Shown: one piece after another, positions 1 to 4,700 of the stretch | Layout of the letters: each line of letters opens with the position of its first letter | How positions within the stretch are numbered: the first letter of the stretch is position 1 | Assembly: GCA_030586765.1 (NCBI GenBank) | Contig: JAUQZZ010000099.1 | Span: forward strand, 1 to 7,396 | Length of the DNA stretch: 7,396 nucleotides | Origin: Candidatus Brocadiales bacterium | GTDB taxonomy: Bacteria; Planctomycetota; Brocadiia; Brocadiales; Bathyanammoxibiaceae | Reading direction: 5' to 3' | Program-made: the position numbers and the translations under genes | Notes under the pieces: generated by a model | What the model was told of the DNA's origin: nothing | Database searches by the model: none | Seen by the model: only the letters and a program-made list of their open reading frames with translations

Positions 1-276
1 CCTCAGGTCGTGGCAGGGGACGCAACTTACTGTGTTGTCATAAGAGAGCCTTGGGTCAAAATACAGCCTCTTGCCCAGGGCCACCTTCTCTGGGGTCATG
101 GGATTATCCTCTGGCACCTCCAGGTCAGGGAGTCCCAGGGGGGCTTTTATCTTTTGTTGCCCATCAGTCTTAATGATGACACATTTTTGCTCATCGCCCT
201 GGGCCACGGCAGGGGCCGGGGAGAAGAGGCAAAAAAGCGCCATTGAGGTCATAAGGTTCACCAGTGGGCTCTTCAT
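1..276 (-). CDS. Di-haem cytochrome c peroxidase (CcpA/MauG family), N-terminal part, cut by the window edge
   Basis: Reading from ATG 276 leftwards gives 92 codons that stay open to base 1, so the gene continues outside the window. Residues 1-25 form a Sec signal peptide (Lys2, a hydrophobic stretch, likely AVA|Q cleavage after Ala25), which places the product in the periplasm. The segment LGKRLYFDPRLSYDNTVSC leads into the haem c attachment motif CVPCH (Cys85, Cys88, His89). This matches the first haem domain of bacterial cytochrome c peroxidases, which reduce H2O2 to water with electrons from small cytochromes or cupredoxins. The start is set by GGAGG at 283-287, six bases upstream. It lies 176 bp downstream of the peroxiredoxin gene on the same strand, which suggests a shared role in peroxide removal. 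The second haem domain and ligands lie outside the window, so a MauG-type relative with another substrate cannot be excluded. Confidence 0.88.
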   Translation of the reverse strand, partial: MKSPLVNLMTSMALFCLFSPAPAVAQGDEQKCVIIKTDGQQKIKAPLGLPDLEVPEDNPMTPEKVALGKRLYFDPRLSYDNTVSCVPCHDLR

Positions 277-327
277 GTTCTTCCTCCATTAAATCTTGAA
301 GAAGGCTACAAGGCCCTCTTTTCTTCT

Positions 328-388
328 TGTAGTTGCCCCATTTGTGTCCGCCTAAGGCGGATTTAGCTCGATAAATCGAGCGACTACA
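328..388. repeat. REP/BIME-like element, interrupted first arm
   Basis: The element is bounded by TGTAGTTG (328-335) and CGACTACA (381-388), which are near inverted repeats. The right arm is an intact hairpin, GCTCGA-TAAA-TCGAGC (366-381); read on the minus strand it is a GTAG foot, a stem and a TTTA loop. The left arm starts as GCCCCATTT, like the intact copy at 398-420, but its return strand is missing and a TCCGCC-TAA-GGCGGA palindrome (347-361) lies there instead. It belongs to the same architecture as the repeats at 1237-1296 and 6634-6687. Confidence 0.65.
347..361. repeat. TCCGCC/GGCGGA palindrome (second repeat family)
   Basis: TCCGCC-TAA-GGCGGA is an inverted repeat lying where the return strand of a REP hairpin would be expected. 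Related sequences are at 4464-4480, 4641-4661 and 7377-7396. Confidence 0.5.
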
Positions 389-397
389 GGTTTATTC

Positions 398-420
398 TGT
401 AGTTGCCCCATTTATGGGGC
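398..420 (+). repeat. REP-like single unit (GTAG foot plus hairpin)
   Basis: TGTAG at 398-402 is followed by the perfect hairpin GCCCCA (405-410), loop TTTA (411-414), TGGGGC (415-420). The first 16 bases match the start of the interrupted copy at 328, so this shows what that arm should look like when complete. It lies between the peroxiredoxin stop and the peroxidase gene. Confidence 0.65.
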
Positions 421-452
421 AGTCCTGCGGTGCATGCCGGCATTAGAGGATA

Positions 453-1040
453 CTAAGCCTTTCCCAGGGTCTTTGCCCCAGGGGACCACTCAGCCGGGCA
501 GAGTTCCCCGGTCTGCAGGGCCTGCAAGACCCTGAGGGTCTCCCTTATGCTCCTGCCCACACCCAGGTCAGAGACGACCGCATAGCGCAGGGTGCCATTG
601 GGGTCTATTATAAAGGTGCCCCTGTTGGCAATACCTGCATCCACCTTAAGCACTCCGTAGGCAATGCTCACCTTGTGGGAGGTGTCGGCCAGGATGGGGA
701 ACTTTACATCGGGAAGGTCTCGCTGGAGCCAGGCCTTGTGTGAGTAGGCGCTGTCAGTGCTTGCCCCTATGATTACAGTGCCCAGCTTTTCAAAGTCCTT
801 CTGTGCAGAGGAAAAGCCTTTTATCTCTGTAGGGCATACAAAGGTGAAATCCAGGGGATAAAAGAAGAGCACTACCCACTTGCCCTTATAGTCGCTCAAT
901 TTTATCTTCTTCATCTCTCCGTTTACATAGGCAATTTCTTCAAAATCTGGGGCCTTCTCTCCTACCTTTGGTATGGTCTGAACTTCTCTTGCAGTAGCTG
1001 TTTCTACAGGGTCTTGGCCCTTTTTTCCTACCCTTGGCAT
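453..1040 (-). CDS. Typical 2-Cys peroxiredoxin (AhpC/Prx1 type) with a duplicated N-terminus
   Basis: This 195-residue protein is a thiol peroxidase that reduces H2O2, alkyl hydroperoxides or peroxynitrite in the cytoplasm; no signal peptide is visible. The active-site motif PLDFTFVC fits PxxxTxxC, with peroxidatic Cys69, Thr66 and Pro62. Arg140 in RGTFIID is the expected conserved arginine. The resolving cysteine is Cys181 in GELCPAEW, which places it in the typical 2-Cys, AhpC/Prx1 class. The start ATG 1040 is preceded by a strong AGAGGAGGT (1047-1055) six bases upstream. The first 22 residues are extra compared with a normal start near PKVGEKAPDF and appear to come from a tandem duplication (see the repeat at 941-1055). 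The reductant gene (AhpF, thioredoxin or NADH-rubredoxin type) is not in the window. The peroxidase gene at 1-276 is next downstream. Confidence 0.93.
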   Translation of the reverse strand: MPRVGKKGQDPVETATAREVQTIPKVGEKAPDFEEIAYVNGEMKKIKLSDYKGKWVVLFFYPLDFTFVCPTEIKGFSSAQKDFEKLGTVIIGASTDSAYSHKAWLQRDLPDVKFPILADTSHKVSIAYGVLKVDAGIANRGTFIIDPNGTLRYAVVSDLGVGRSIRETLRVLQALQTGELCPAEWSPGAKTLGKA

Positions 1041-1055
1041 GGTCTGACCTCCTCT
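941..1055 (-). repeat. 66-bp-spaced direct duplication covering the peroxiredoxin Shine-Dalgarno and start
   Basis: Bases 941-989 and 1007-1055 align without gaps at 38 of 49 positions by hand count. On the minus strand AGAGGAGGTCAGACCATG (1055-1038) corresponds to AGAGAAGTTCAGACCATA (989-972). The first copy is the functional ribosome-binding site and start codon. The second is in frame and read as Arg-Glu-Val-Gln-Thr-Ile. The following codons also match (MPRVGKKGQD against IPKVGEKAPD). Similarity stops abruptly 5' of the Shine-Dalgarno. Confidence 0.75.
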
Positions 1056-1110
1056 AAGGTTTTGAAAATATCTCGGATTGTGGTAATATCTGGTGAATTA
1101 TGGGGTTTAA

Positions 1111-1137
1111 GATATAGCCTCTTGCAGTAAAAATCAA
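1111..1137 (-). promoter_or_regulatory. Possible sigma-70 promoter for the peroxiredoxin gene
   Basis: On the minus strand TTGATT (1132-1137) and TATATC (1111-1116) are separated by 15 bases, giving a start near 1104 and a leader of about 64 bases. The spacing is short and both boxes are imperfect. No clear PerR, OxyR or Fur operator is seen. Confidence 0.25.
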
Positions 1138-1176
1138 TAGCAGAGGATGGATTCCGTTTCCCCTGGATGGGAAGGA

Positions 1177-1225
1177 GTAGGGCAAACCTTTAGGTTTGCA
1201 TAGGCGGGCCAAAGCCCTGCGCTAC
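1177..1225. repeat. BIME-like repeat, second arm degenerate
   Basis: GTAG (1177-1180) is followed by the perfect hairpin GCAAACC-TTTA-GGTTTGC (1182-1199). The second arm (GGCGGGC...GCCCTGC, about 1203-1220) has lost one base pair, and the element closes with CTAC (1222-1225). It is first in the cluster filling the 482-bp gap (1041-1522) between the divergent peroxiredoxin and bioF genes. Confidence 0.65.
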
Positions 1226-1236
1226 CAATAGACCTC

Positions 1237-1296
1237 TGTAGCGCAGACCTTTAGGTCTGCCTTTTATTGGAAGCAAGGCTAAAGCCTTGCCCTACA
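1237..1296. repeat. Complete BIME-like repeat (two inverted REP units)
   Basis: The 60-bp element runs from TGTAG (1237-1241) to CTACA (1292-1296). Arm one is GCAGACC-TTTA-GGTCTGC (1243-1260) and arm two is GCAAGGC-TAAA-GCCTTGC (1273-1290). Both stems are perfect 7-bp pairings. The arms are inverted with respect to each other, so each reads GTAG, stem, TTTA, stem from its own outer end. Stem sequences differ from those of the other copies while the foot and loop are kept. Confidence 0.75.
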
Positions 1297-1317
1297 AAGA
1301 TGCTAGGGGAGTAAGAA

Positions 1318-1344
1318 TGTAGGGACAGGGCTTTAGCCCTGTCC
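1318..1344 (+). repeat. REP-like single unit with 9-bp stem
   Basis: TGTAG (1318-1322) precedes GGACAGGGC (1323-1331), loop TTTA (1332-1335) and GCCCTGTCC (1336-1344), a perfect 9-bp hairpin. No inverted partner follows directly. It is the longest perfect stem of the GTAG/TTTA type in the window. Confidence 0.65.
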
Positions 1345-1367
1345 GAATTGGACTCCAAAGGGAGTTT

Positions 1368-1424
1368 TGTAGCGTTGGAGCCGTGCCAAAGGCAGGTCTG
1401 CCTTCGGCATGACTTGCTCTAACG
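1368..1424. repeat. Long two-step hairpin repeat with GTAG foot
   Basis: TGTAG (1368-1372) is followed by an outer stem CGTTGGAGC (1373-1381) pairing with GCTCTAACG (1416-1424) with one mismatch. An inner stem TGCCAAAGGCA (1384-1394) pairs with TGCCTTCGGCA (1399-1409), also with one mismatch, around loop GGTC. The loop is not TTTA, so this is either a different subfamily or a distant relative sharing only the foot. Confidence 0.55.
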
Positions 1425-1430
1425 ATTGAA

Positions 1431-1481
1431 CGTGGCAGCAAGCTACCACGCTCTTGTCGGCACAGGGCAGCAAGCCCTGTG
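1431..1481. repeat. Pair of hairpins sharing an AGCAAGC core
   Basis: CGTGG (1431-1435) pairs with CCACG (1446-1450), and CACAGGGC (1461-1468) pairs with GCCCTGTG (1474-1481). Both hairpins carry GGCAGCAAGC at the turn. The second stem is a perfect 8 bp. They lack GTAG and TTTA, so I treat them as a separate class. The bioF reading frame is open through here from TTG 1454, but this is repeat DNA and not likely coding. Confidence 0.5.
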
Positions 1482-1510
1482 TTACCCGATTAAAAGGTAT
1501 AACCAGTGAA

Positions 1511-1515
1511 AGGGG
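1511..1515 (+). promoter_or_regulatory. Ribosome-binding site that fixes the bioF start
   Basis: AGGGG lies seven bases before GTG 1523. No comparable site precedes TTG 1454, which sits within hairpin repeats. This favours a 385-residue product over a 408-residue one. Confidence 0.6.
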
Positions 1516-1522
1516 ATGTTTT

Positions 1523-2680
1523 GTGGAGTTTTTGACAGAGGAACTGCATCACCTGGAGGAGATGGGTCTATACCGCAGGCCCCTGATTATAGAGGGCGTG
1601 GAAGGCCCCTTTGTGGTTATAGGGGGTAAGCGCTACCTATCCTTTTCTTCTAACAATTACCTGGGGCTGGCAGGTCACCCTCGGACAAAAGAGGCGGCCC
1701 AGCGGGCTATAGAGACATACGGCTGGGGGTCCGGGGCCTCAAGACTCGTCTCAGGCACTACCACCCTTCACGAGGCCCTGGAGTCTGCCCTGGGCGCATT
1801 CAAGGGGCAGGAGGCCGCAATAGTCTTTCCCACAGGGTATATGGCCAATGTGGGTACTATATGCGCCCTGGTCTCCAGGGGGGACATAGTTATTGGTGAC
1901 AGGCTCAATCATGCTAGCATAGTGGATGCTTGCCGCCAGTCAGAGGCTAACTTCAGGGTCTACCCCCATAAAGATATGGATAAGCTGGAGGGCATCCTCA
2001 AGAGGTCCTCTCTTTACCGCAGGAGGCTAATAGTAACGGACAGCGTCTTTAGTGTAGATGGAGACCTGGCCCCTTTGACAGAGATAGTGGAGCTGGCCAA
2101 GAGATATGGGGCCATGACCATGGTGGATGATGCCCACGGCACAGGGGTCTTTGGCAAGAGGGGCAGGGGTGCATTAGAGCATCTCGGGCTTGAGGGGAAG
2201 GTGGACGTCCAGATGGGCACCCTGAGCAAGGCCCTGGGCGGTATGGGTGGCTTTGTGGCAGGAAGCAGGACATTAATAGAGTACCTGAGGAACAAGTCCA
2301 AGGCCTTCATATATACCACGGCCCTTCCTCCTGCCGCATGCGCTGCAGCTATGGAGGGGATAAGACTGATAGAAGAAGAGCCCTGGAGGAGGGAGACCCT
2401 GTGGAGAAATGTGAGTTATGTGGAGAAGGGTTTAAGGGATTCAGGGTTTAATATCCGCATAGAATCCCCCATCATCCCCATTTTATTGAGAGAGGCCAGA
2501 AGGGCCCTGGAGGTCTCAAGGATGCTCTTTGAGAAGGGATTACTAGTCCCCGCCATCCGTCCCCCTACAGTGCCAGAGGGCACCAGCCGCCTCAGGATAA
2601 GCCTCATGGTAGGGCATGAGCAGGGGCATCTGGATAGACTCCTTGAGGCCCTGGAGGCAGTAAAAGATTCTTTCCATTGA
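1523..2680 (+). CDS. bioF: 8-amino-7-oxononanoate synthase
   Basis: BioF condenses pimeloyl-ACP or pimeloyl-CoA with L-alanine, releasing CO2, to give 8-amino-7-oxononanoate in biotin synthesis. It is a cytoplasmic PLP enzyme of the alpha-oxoamine synthase family. Numbered from GTG 1523 (385 residues, normal length), the landmarks are SSNNYLGL near 42-49, GSGASRLVSG near 70-79, His130 in LNHAS (ring stacking on PLP), Asp202 and His205 in VDDAHGTG, and the PLP lysine Lys236 in GTLSKALGG. RPPTVPEGTSRLRIS near the C-terminus is typical of BioF. 2-Amino-3-ketobutyrate CoA ligase is the main alternative; the RLVSG and RPPTVP segments favour BioF. No other bio genes are present here, so it appears detached from a biotin operon. 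The upstream gap holds hairpin repeats and no recognisable BirA operator. The GC-rich codon use contrasts with the next three genes. Confidence 0.88.
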   Translation: MEFLTEELHHLEEMGLYRRPLIIEGVEGPFVVIGGKRYLSFSSNNYLGLAGHPRTKEAAQRAIETYGWGSGASRLVSGTTTLHEALESALGAFKGQEAAIVFPTGYMANVGTICALVSRGDIVIGDRLNHASIVDACRQSEANFRVYPHKDMDKLEGILKRSSLYRRRLIVTDSVFSVDGDLAPLTEIVELAKRYGAMTMVDDAHGTGVFGKRGRGALEHLGLEGKVDVQMGTLSKALGGMGGFVAGSRTLIEYLRNKSKAFIYTTALPPAACAAAMEGIRLIEEEPWRRETLWRNVSYVEKGLRDSGFNIRIESPIIPILLREARRALEVSRMLFEKGLLVPAIRPPTVPEGTSRLRISLMVGHEQGHLDRLLEALEAVKDSFH

Positions 2681-2704
2681 AAGTGTGTAGGAGGGGCGTA
2701 TAAT
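2677..2704 (+). promoter_or_regulatory. Sigma-70-type promoter overlapping the bioF stop codon
   Basis: TTGAAA (2677-2682, overlapping the TGA stop) and TATAAT (2699-2704) are separated by 16 bases. Transcription would start near 2711 and give a leader of about 70 bases before ATG 2783. It would let the AT-rich island be expressed independently of bioF. Confidence 0.6.
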
Positions 2705-2782
2705 TAGCGTTGCCGAGCCTGCGTAGGACAGCCCGTTGGAGACGGAAGGCGCTCTTAAAATTTGGAAATCGAGGGATTTATT

Positions 2783-3214
2783 ATGGTGAAAAGTAAGCCG
2801 CCCAACCAAATAGTGGGTAATGTAGGTCTTTATTATGCATGTTGCGAGTTATCGAAGTGTGGCTGGAATGTACTGCCGACCTCAAGAAATGCAAAAGGTG
2901 TTGATGTAGTTATTTATAATCAATCTGCTACACGGACTCATACCATACAGGTTAAGGCTTTAAGCAAGAAAAACCCTGTCCCTTTTGGCGGCAACTTGGA
3001 TAGTTTGCTAGCTGATTATGTTGTTATATGTACAGGAGTCTTTGATGAAAAACCAGAAATTTTTATTGCCAAAGCTTCTGCAATAAGGCCCAAAATCCAC
3101 GAAGGAATAAAGGATGGAAAGAAAAGCTATTGGCTCCAACCAAAGGACTACAAAGTTTTTAAAGTTTCTAGGGATAGAGATATAATAAATACAATAGGCG
3201 AGGGATATGACTAA
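2783..3214 (+). CDS. Small PD-(D/E)XK-like protein of unknown function
   Basis: I do not recognise a characterised family member. The 143-residue product starts at ATG 2783 with GAGGGA (2771-2776) six bases upstream; an in-frame TTG at 2762 lacks such a site. The N-terminal half reads as helix (VGLYYACCELSKCGWNV), then RNAKGVDVVIYN, then HTIQVKAL. The arrangement Glu22, Asp41, Gln56-x-Lys58 resembles the core of PD-(D/E)XK nuclease-fold proteins with Q replacing the third acidic residue, a variant seen in some restriction and Holliday-junction enzymes. The C-terminal half contains KKSYWLQPKDYKVF, with no motif I can assign. There is no signal peptide or membrane segment. The coding sequence is AT-rich (21 G+C of 60 at 2881-2940). 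A nearby toxin-antitoxin pair fits an accessory or defence setting, but nuclease activity is only inferred. Confidence 0.6.
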   Translation: MVKSKPPNQIVGNVGLYYACCELSKCGWNVLPTSRNAKGVDVVIYNQSATRTHTIQVKALSKKNPVPFGGNLDSLLADYVVICTGVFDEKPEIFIAKASAIRPKIHEGIKDGKKSYWLQPKDYKVFKVSRDRDIINTIGEGYD

Positions 3215-3301
3215 AATTTTAGGCTCTGGACGAAAAACTTTAGTGCTTCATGGCGGTCTTCACTTTGTTTAGAAGAGGAGCCAAGAAGGGGGTGCAATTA
3301 T

Positions 3302-3589
3302 ATGAATAATAAGATAAATGAGATAAAGAAGGAGCTTGTTAAGGTACTGAAGAAGTACAAGGTGAAAAAGGCTGCGGTCTTTGGCTCTATTGTAAGGGGA
3401 GAGGCTACTGAAGAAAGCGATATTGACCTGCTCATTGAATTTGAAGGAAGAAGGAGCTTATTAGACCTAGTAGGTTTAAAATTAGAACTTCAAGAATTAC
3501 TGAAGAGGAAGGTAGATGTTCTTACTTATGGCTCCCTGCATCCTCTCCTGAAGGAGAGTATATTGAGCGAACAAGAGGTGATTCTTTGA
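3302..3589 (+). CDS. mntA: MNT-domain nucleotidyltransferase antitoxin
   Basis: This 95-residue minimal nucleotidyltransferase has the motif GSIVRG (28-33) followed by SDIDLL with metal-binding Asp40 and Asp42, and a third acidic residue Asp72 in KVDVLT. This is the complete catalytic triad of the MNT family. In characterised HEPN-MNT pairs MntA transfers AMP from ATP to a tyrosine of HepT and so inactivates the toxin. ATG 3302 is preceded by AGGGGGT (3287-3293), eight bases upstream. The stop codon overlaps the hepT start (TTGA, 3586-3589), which indicates translational coupling. Base composition is low in GC (17 of 60 at 3301-3360), unlike bioF and greA, consistent with horizontal acquisition. 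Confidence 0.88.
   Translation: MNNKINEIKKELVKVLKKYKVKKAAVFGSIVRGEATEESDIDLLIEFEGRRSLLDLVGLKLELQELLKRKVDVLTYGSLHPLLKESILSEQEVIL
3573..3580 (+). promoter_or_regulatory. Ribosome-binding site that fixes the TTG start of hepT
   Basis: AAGAGGTG inside the end of mntA lies five bases before TTG 3586. It supports a non-ATG start overlapping the mntA stop codon. Confidence 0.6.
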
Positions 3590-3933
3590 AGAAAGACGCC
3601 AGGGTATTCATAGAGCACATATTAGAGTGCATTGGATTGATTGAAAAATATATTGTAAACAAGACAGAAGGCGATTTCTTTAACTCTACCCAACTCCAGG
3701 ATTCGGTTATTAGACGCATAGAAATTATTGGGGAAGCGGTCAGAAACATTCCAGAGGAAGTAAAAGAAAGACATCCAGAGGTTCCCTGGAAGAAGATTAT
3801 AGGTATGCGAGATATCCTCATCCATGAATATTTTGGAATAGATTTGGGGTTAACGTGGGAGGCTGTAACAAAAGACATTCCAGATTTAAAGAGGAAAATG
3901 TTGAAAATAAGGAAAGAATTGAATCGAAGGTAG
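3586..3933 (+). CDS. hepT: HEPN-domain ribonuclease toxin of the MntA/HepT system
   Basis: This 115-residue all-helical protein has the HEPN motif RDILIHEY, that is RX4HXY with Arg75, His80 and Tyr82. In this family Arg and His form the RNase active site and the tyrosine is the site AMPylated by MntA. The family-typical segment RRIEIIGEAVRNIPEEV (43-59) and the phrase PWKKIIGMRD just before the motif support the assignment. All key residues are present, so the toxin looks intact. Translation starts at TTG 3586, overlapping the mntA stop, with AAGAGGTG five bases upstream. The gene ends 12 bp from the convergent greA stop. The pair could stabilise the island or act in phage defence; the sequence does not decide between these. 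Confidence 0.88.
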   Translation: MKKDARVFIEHILECIGLIEKYIVNKTEGDFFNSTQLQDSVIRRIEIIGEAVRNIPEEVKERHPEVPWKKIIGMRDILIHEYFGIDLGLTWEAVTKDIPDLKRKMLKIRKELNRR

Positions 3934-3945
3934 AATGCCCACCCA

Positions 3946-4416
3946 TTAATATTTGATAGCCACTATCTCGTATTTCAAGGTGCCCATAGGCACCTTGATG
4001 TTCACCTGGTCGCCCACTCGGTGCCCAATAAGACCCCTGGCCAGGGGAGAGGAGATTAGTATCCTGCCATTGTGAGGGTCAGCCTCTCCCTCACCCACCA
4101 GATGGAATTGCTCCACGTTGCCATCATCCAGGTCTTTCACAGTGACTCTAGCAGTGAGGGCCACCGAATCCCTGGGCGCTTTGGCGGTATTTACCATGTG
4201 GGCGCGGGCCAGTTTATCTTCCAGGAGGCGTATCCTTGCCTCCAGAAGCCCCTGGGCCTCCCTGGCGGCATGATACTCGGCGTTCTCCCTCAGGTCCCCG
4301 TGGGCGCGGGCCTCTCCGATGGCCTTTTCAATCTTGGGCCGCTCCACGTTCTTGAGGTGGGCAAGCTCCTCCTCCAGTTTCTTCCTTCCCTCAGGGGTCA
4401 TAGGGATTCGGTGCAT
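3946..4416 (-). CDS. greA: Transcription elongation factor GreA
   Basis: GreA rescues backtracked RNA polymerase by entering the secondary channel and stimulating cleavage of the transcript 3' end. The 156-residue length is typical. Residues 1 to about 77 form the antiparallel coiled coil, starting MTPEGRKKLEEEL. Its tip GDLRENAEY carries acidic Asp41 and Glu44, which stabilise the catalytic Mg2+. Residues from about 80 form the FKBP-like domain (ARVTVKDLDDG, ISSPLARGLIG, VGDQVNIKVP). ATG 4416 has a perfect AAGGAGGT (4422-4429) five bases upstream. A promoter at 4577-4604 would drive it with a leader of about 150 bases containing a 32-bp perfect palindrome. No operon partner is evident. Confidence 0.95.
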   Translation of the reverse strand: MHRIPMTPEGRKKLEEELAHLKNVERPKIEKAIGEARAHGDLRENAEYHAAREAQGLLEARIRLLEDKLARAHMVNTAKAPRDSVALTARVTVKDLDDGNVEQFHLVGEGEADPHNGRILISSPLARGLIGHRVGDQVNIKVPMGTLKYEIVAIKY

Positions 4417-4463
4417 GAGGGACCTCCTTCAACAACTGTTCTGATATCTCTGAAAACCCCACA

Positions 4464-4480
4464 TCCGCCTTAGGCCGATT
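4464..4480. repeat. Degenerate TCCGCC/GGCGGA palindrome
   Basis: TCCGCCTTAGGCCGATT resembles the palindromes at 347-361 and 7377-7396 with one disrupted pairing. It lies in the greA leader. Confidence 0.35.
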
Positions 4481-4489
4481 CCTCCCCCT

Positions 4490-4521
4490 GGGTGACGCAG
4501 GGCTTAAGCCCTGCGTCACCC
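4490..4521. repeat. Perfect 32-bp palindrome in the greA leader
   Basis: The half-site GGGTGACGCAGGGCTT is followed immediately by its exact reverse complement, centred between 4505 and 4506. The inner stem GCAGGGC and the TTAA turn recall the REP-type hairpins, but there is no GTAG foot. No T-tract follows on either strand, so it does not look like an intrinsic terminator. Confidence 0.7.
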
Positions 4522-4576
4522 TCTTTCCTCCATCCTATGCGGACTCAGAATGACACTATTGGGGCGATTTTTTTTA

Positions 4577-4604
4577 ATTATACTCCTGAAGGTTTTCAAG
4601 GCAA
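4577..4604 (-). promoter_or_regulatory. Sigma-70-type promoter for greA
   Basis: On the minus strand TTGCCT (4599-4604) and TATAAT (4577-4582) are separated by 16 bases. Transcription would begin near 4570 and run through the 32-bp palindrome into greA. Confidence 0.55.
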
Positions 4605-4612
4605 TCTTTTAT

Positions 4613-4640
4613 TTGACCTTCTGGCCCTATTTCTTATAAT
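4613..4640 (+). promoter_or_regulatory. Near-consensus promoter on the plus strand with no gene behind it
   Basis: TTGACC (4613-4618) and TATAAT (4635-4640) are separated by 16 bases. The -35 box lies eight bases from that of the divergent greA promoter. The predicted transcript from about 4647 contains no convincing open reading frame and would run antisense to the 3' end of the lipoprotein gene. Confidence 0.45.
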
Positions 4641-4661
4641 TTCGCCTAGGCGAATCTGCCT
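4641..4661. repeat. TTCGCCTAGGCGAA palindrome of the second family
   Basis: Positions 4641-4654 form a perfect 14-bp palindrome. The stretch TAGGCGAATCTGCCT (4647-4661) differs at one base from the last 15 bases of the window (7382-7396), so these are two copies of one repeat. Confidence 0.5.
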
Positions 4662-4700
4662 GTGGTGTGACTCGTCCACAAGAAGGTGGGGAGAGGCAGC

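Noticed and set aside
1182..1199. GCAAACC-TTTA-GGTTTGC resembles a BirA operator near bioF
   Set aside because: BirA half-sites (TTGTAAACC and GGTTTACAA) are normally separated by about 15 bases, not 4, and this site is over 300 bp from the start. It fits the REP hairpin pattern shared by neighbouring units.
328..1481. CRISPR array
   Set aside because: The repeats are palindromic, irregularly spaced, variable in sequence and partly inverted, with no uniform spacers and no cas genes.
1454..1522. Longer bioF reading frame from TTG 1454
   Set aside because: The extra 23 codons lie partly in hairpin repeat DNA, have no ribosome-binding site and add nothing that matches the BioF family. GTG 1523 has AGGGG at proper spacing.
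1523..2680. 2-Amino-3-ketobutyrate CoA ligase (kbl) instead of bioF
   Set aside because: The same enzyme family, but the RLVSG and RPPTVPEG segments match BioF, and no threonine dehydrogenase gene is adjacent.
2711..2782. Structured leader, possibly a riboswitch, before the nuclease-like gene
   Set aside because: Only weak local pairings such as CCGT/ACGG (2733-2745) are visible and no known riboswitch core is recognised.
4490..4521. The 32-bp palindrome as an intrinsic terminator
   Set aside because: No run of T follows on either strand, and it lies between the greA promoter and the greA start.
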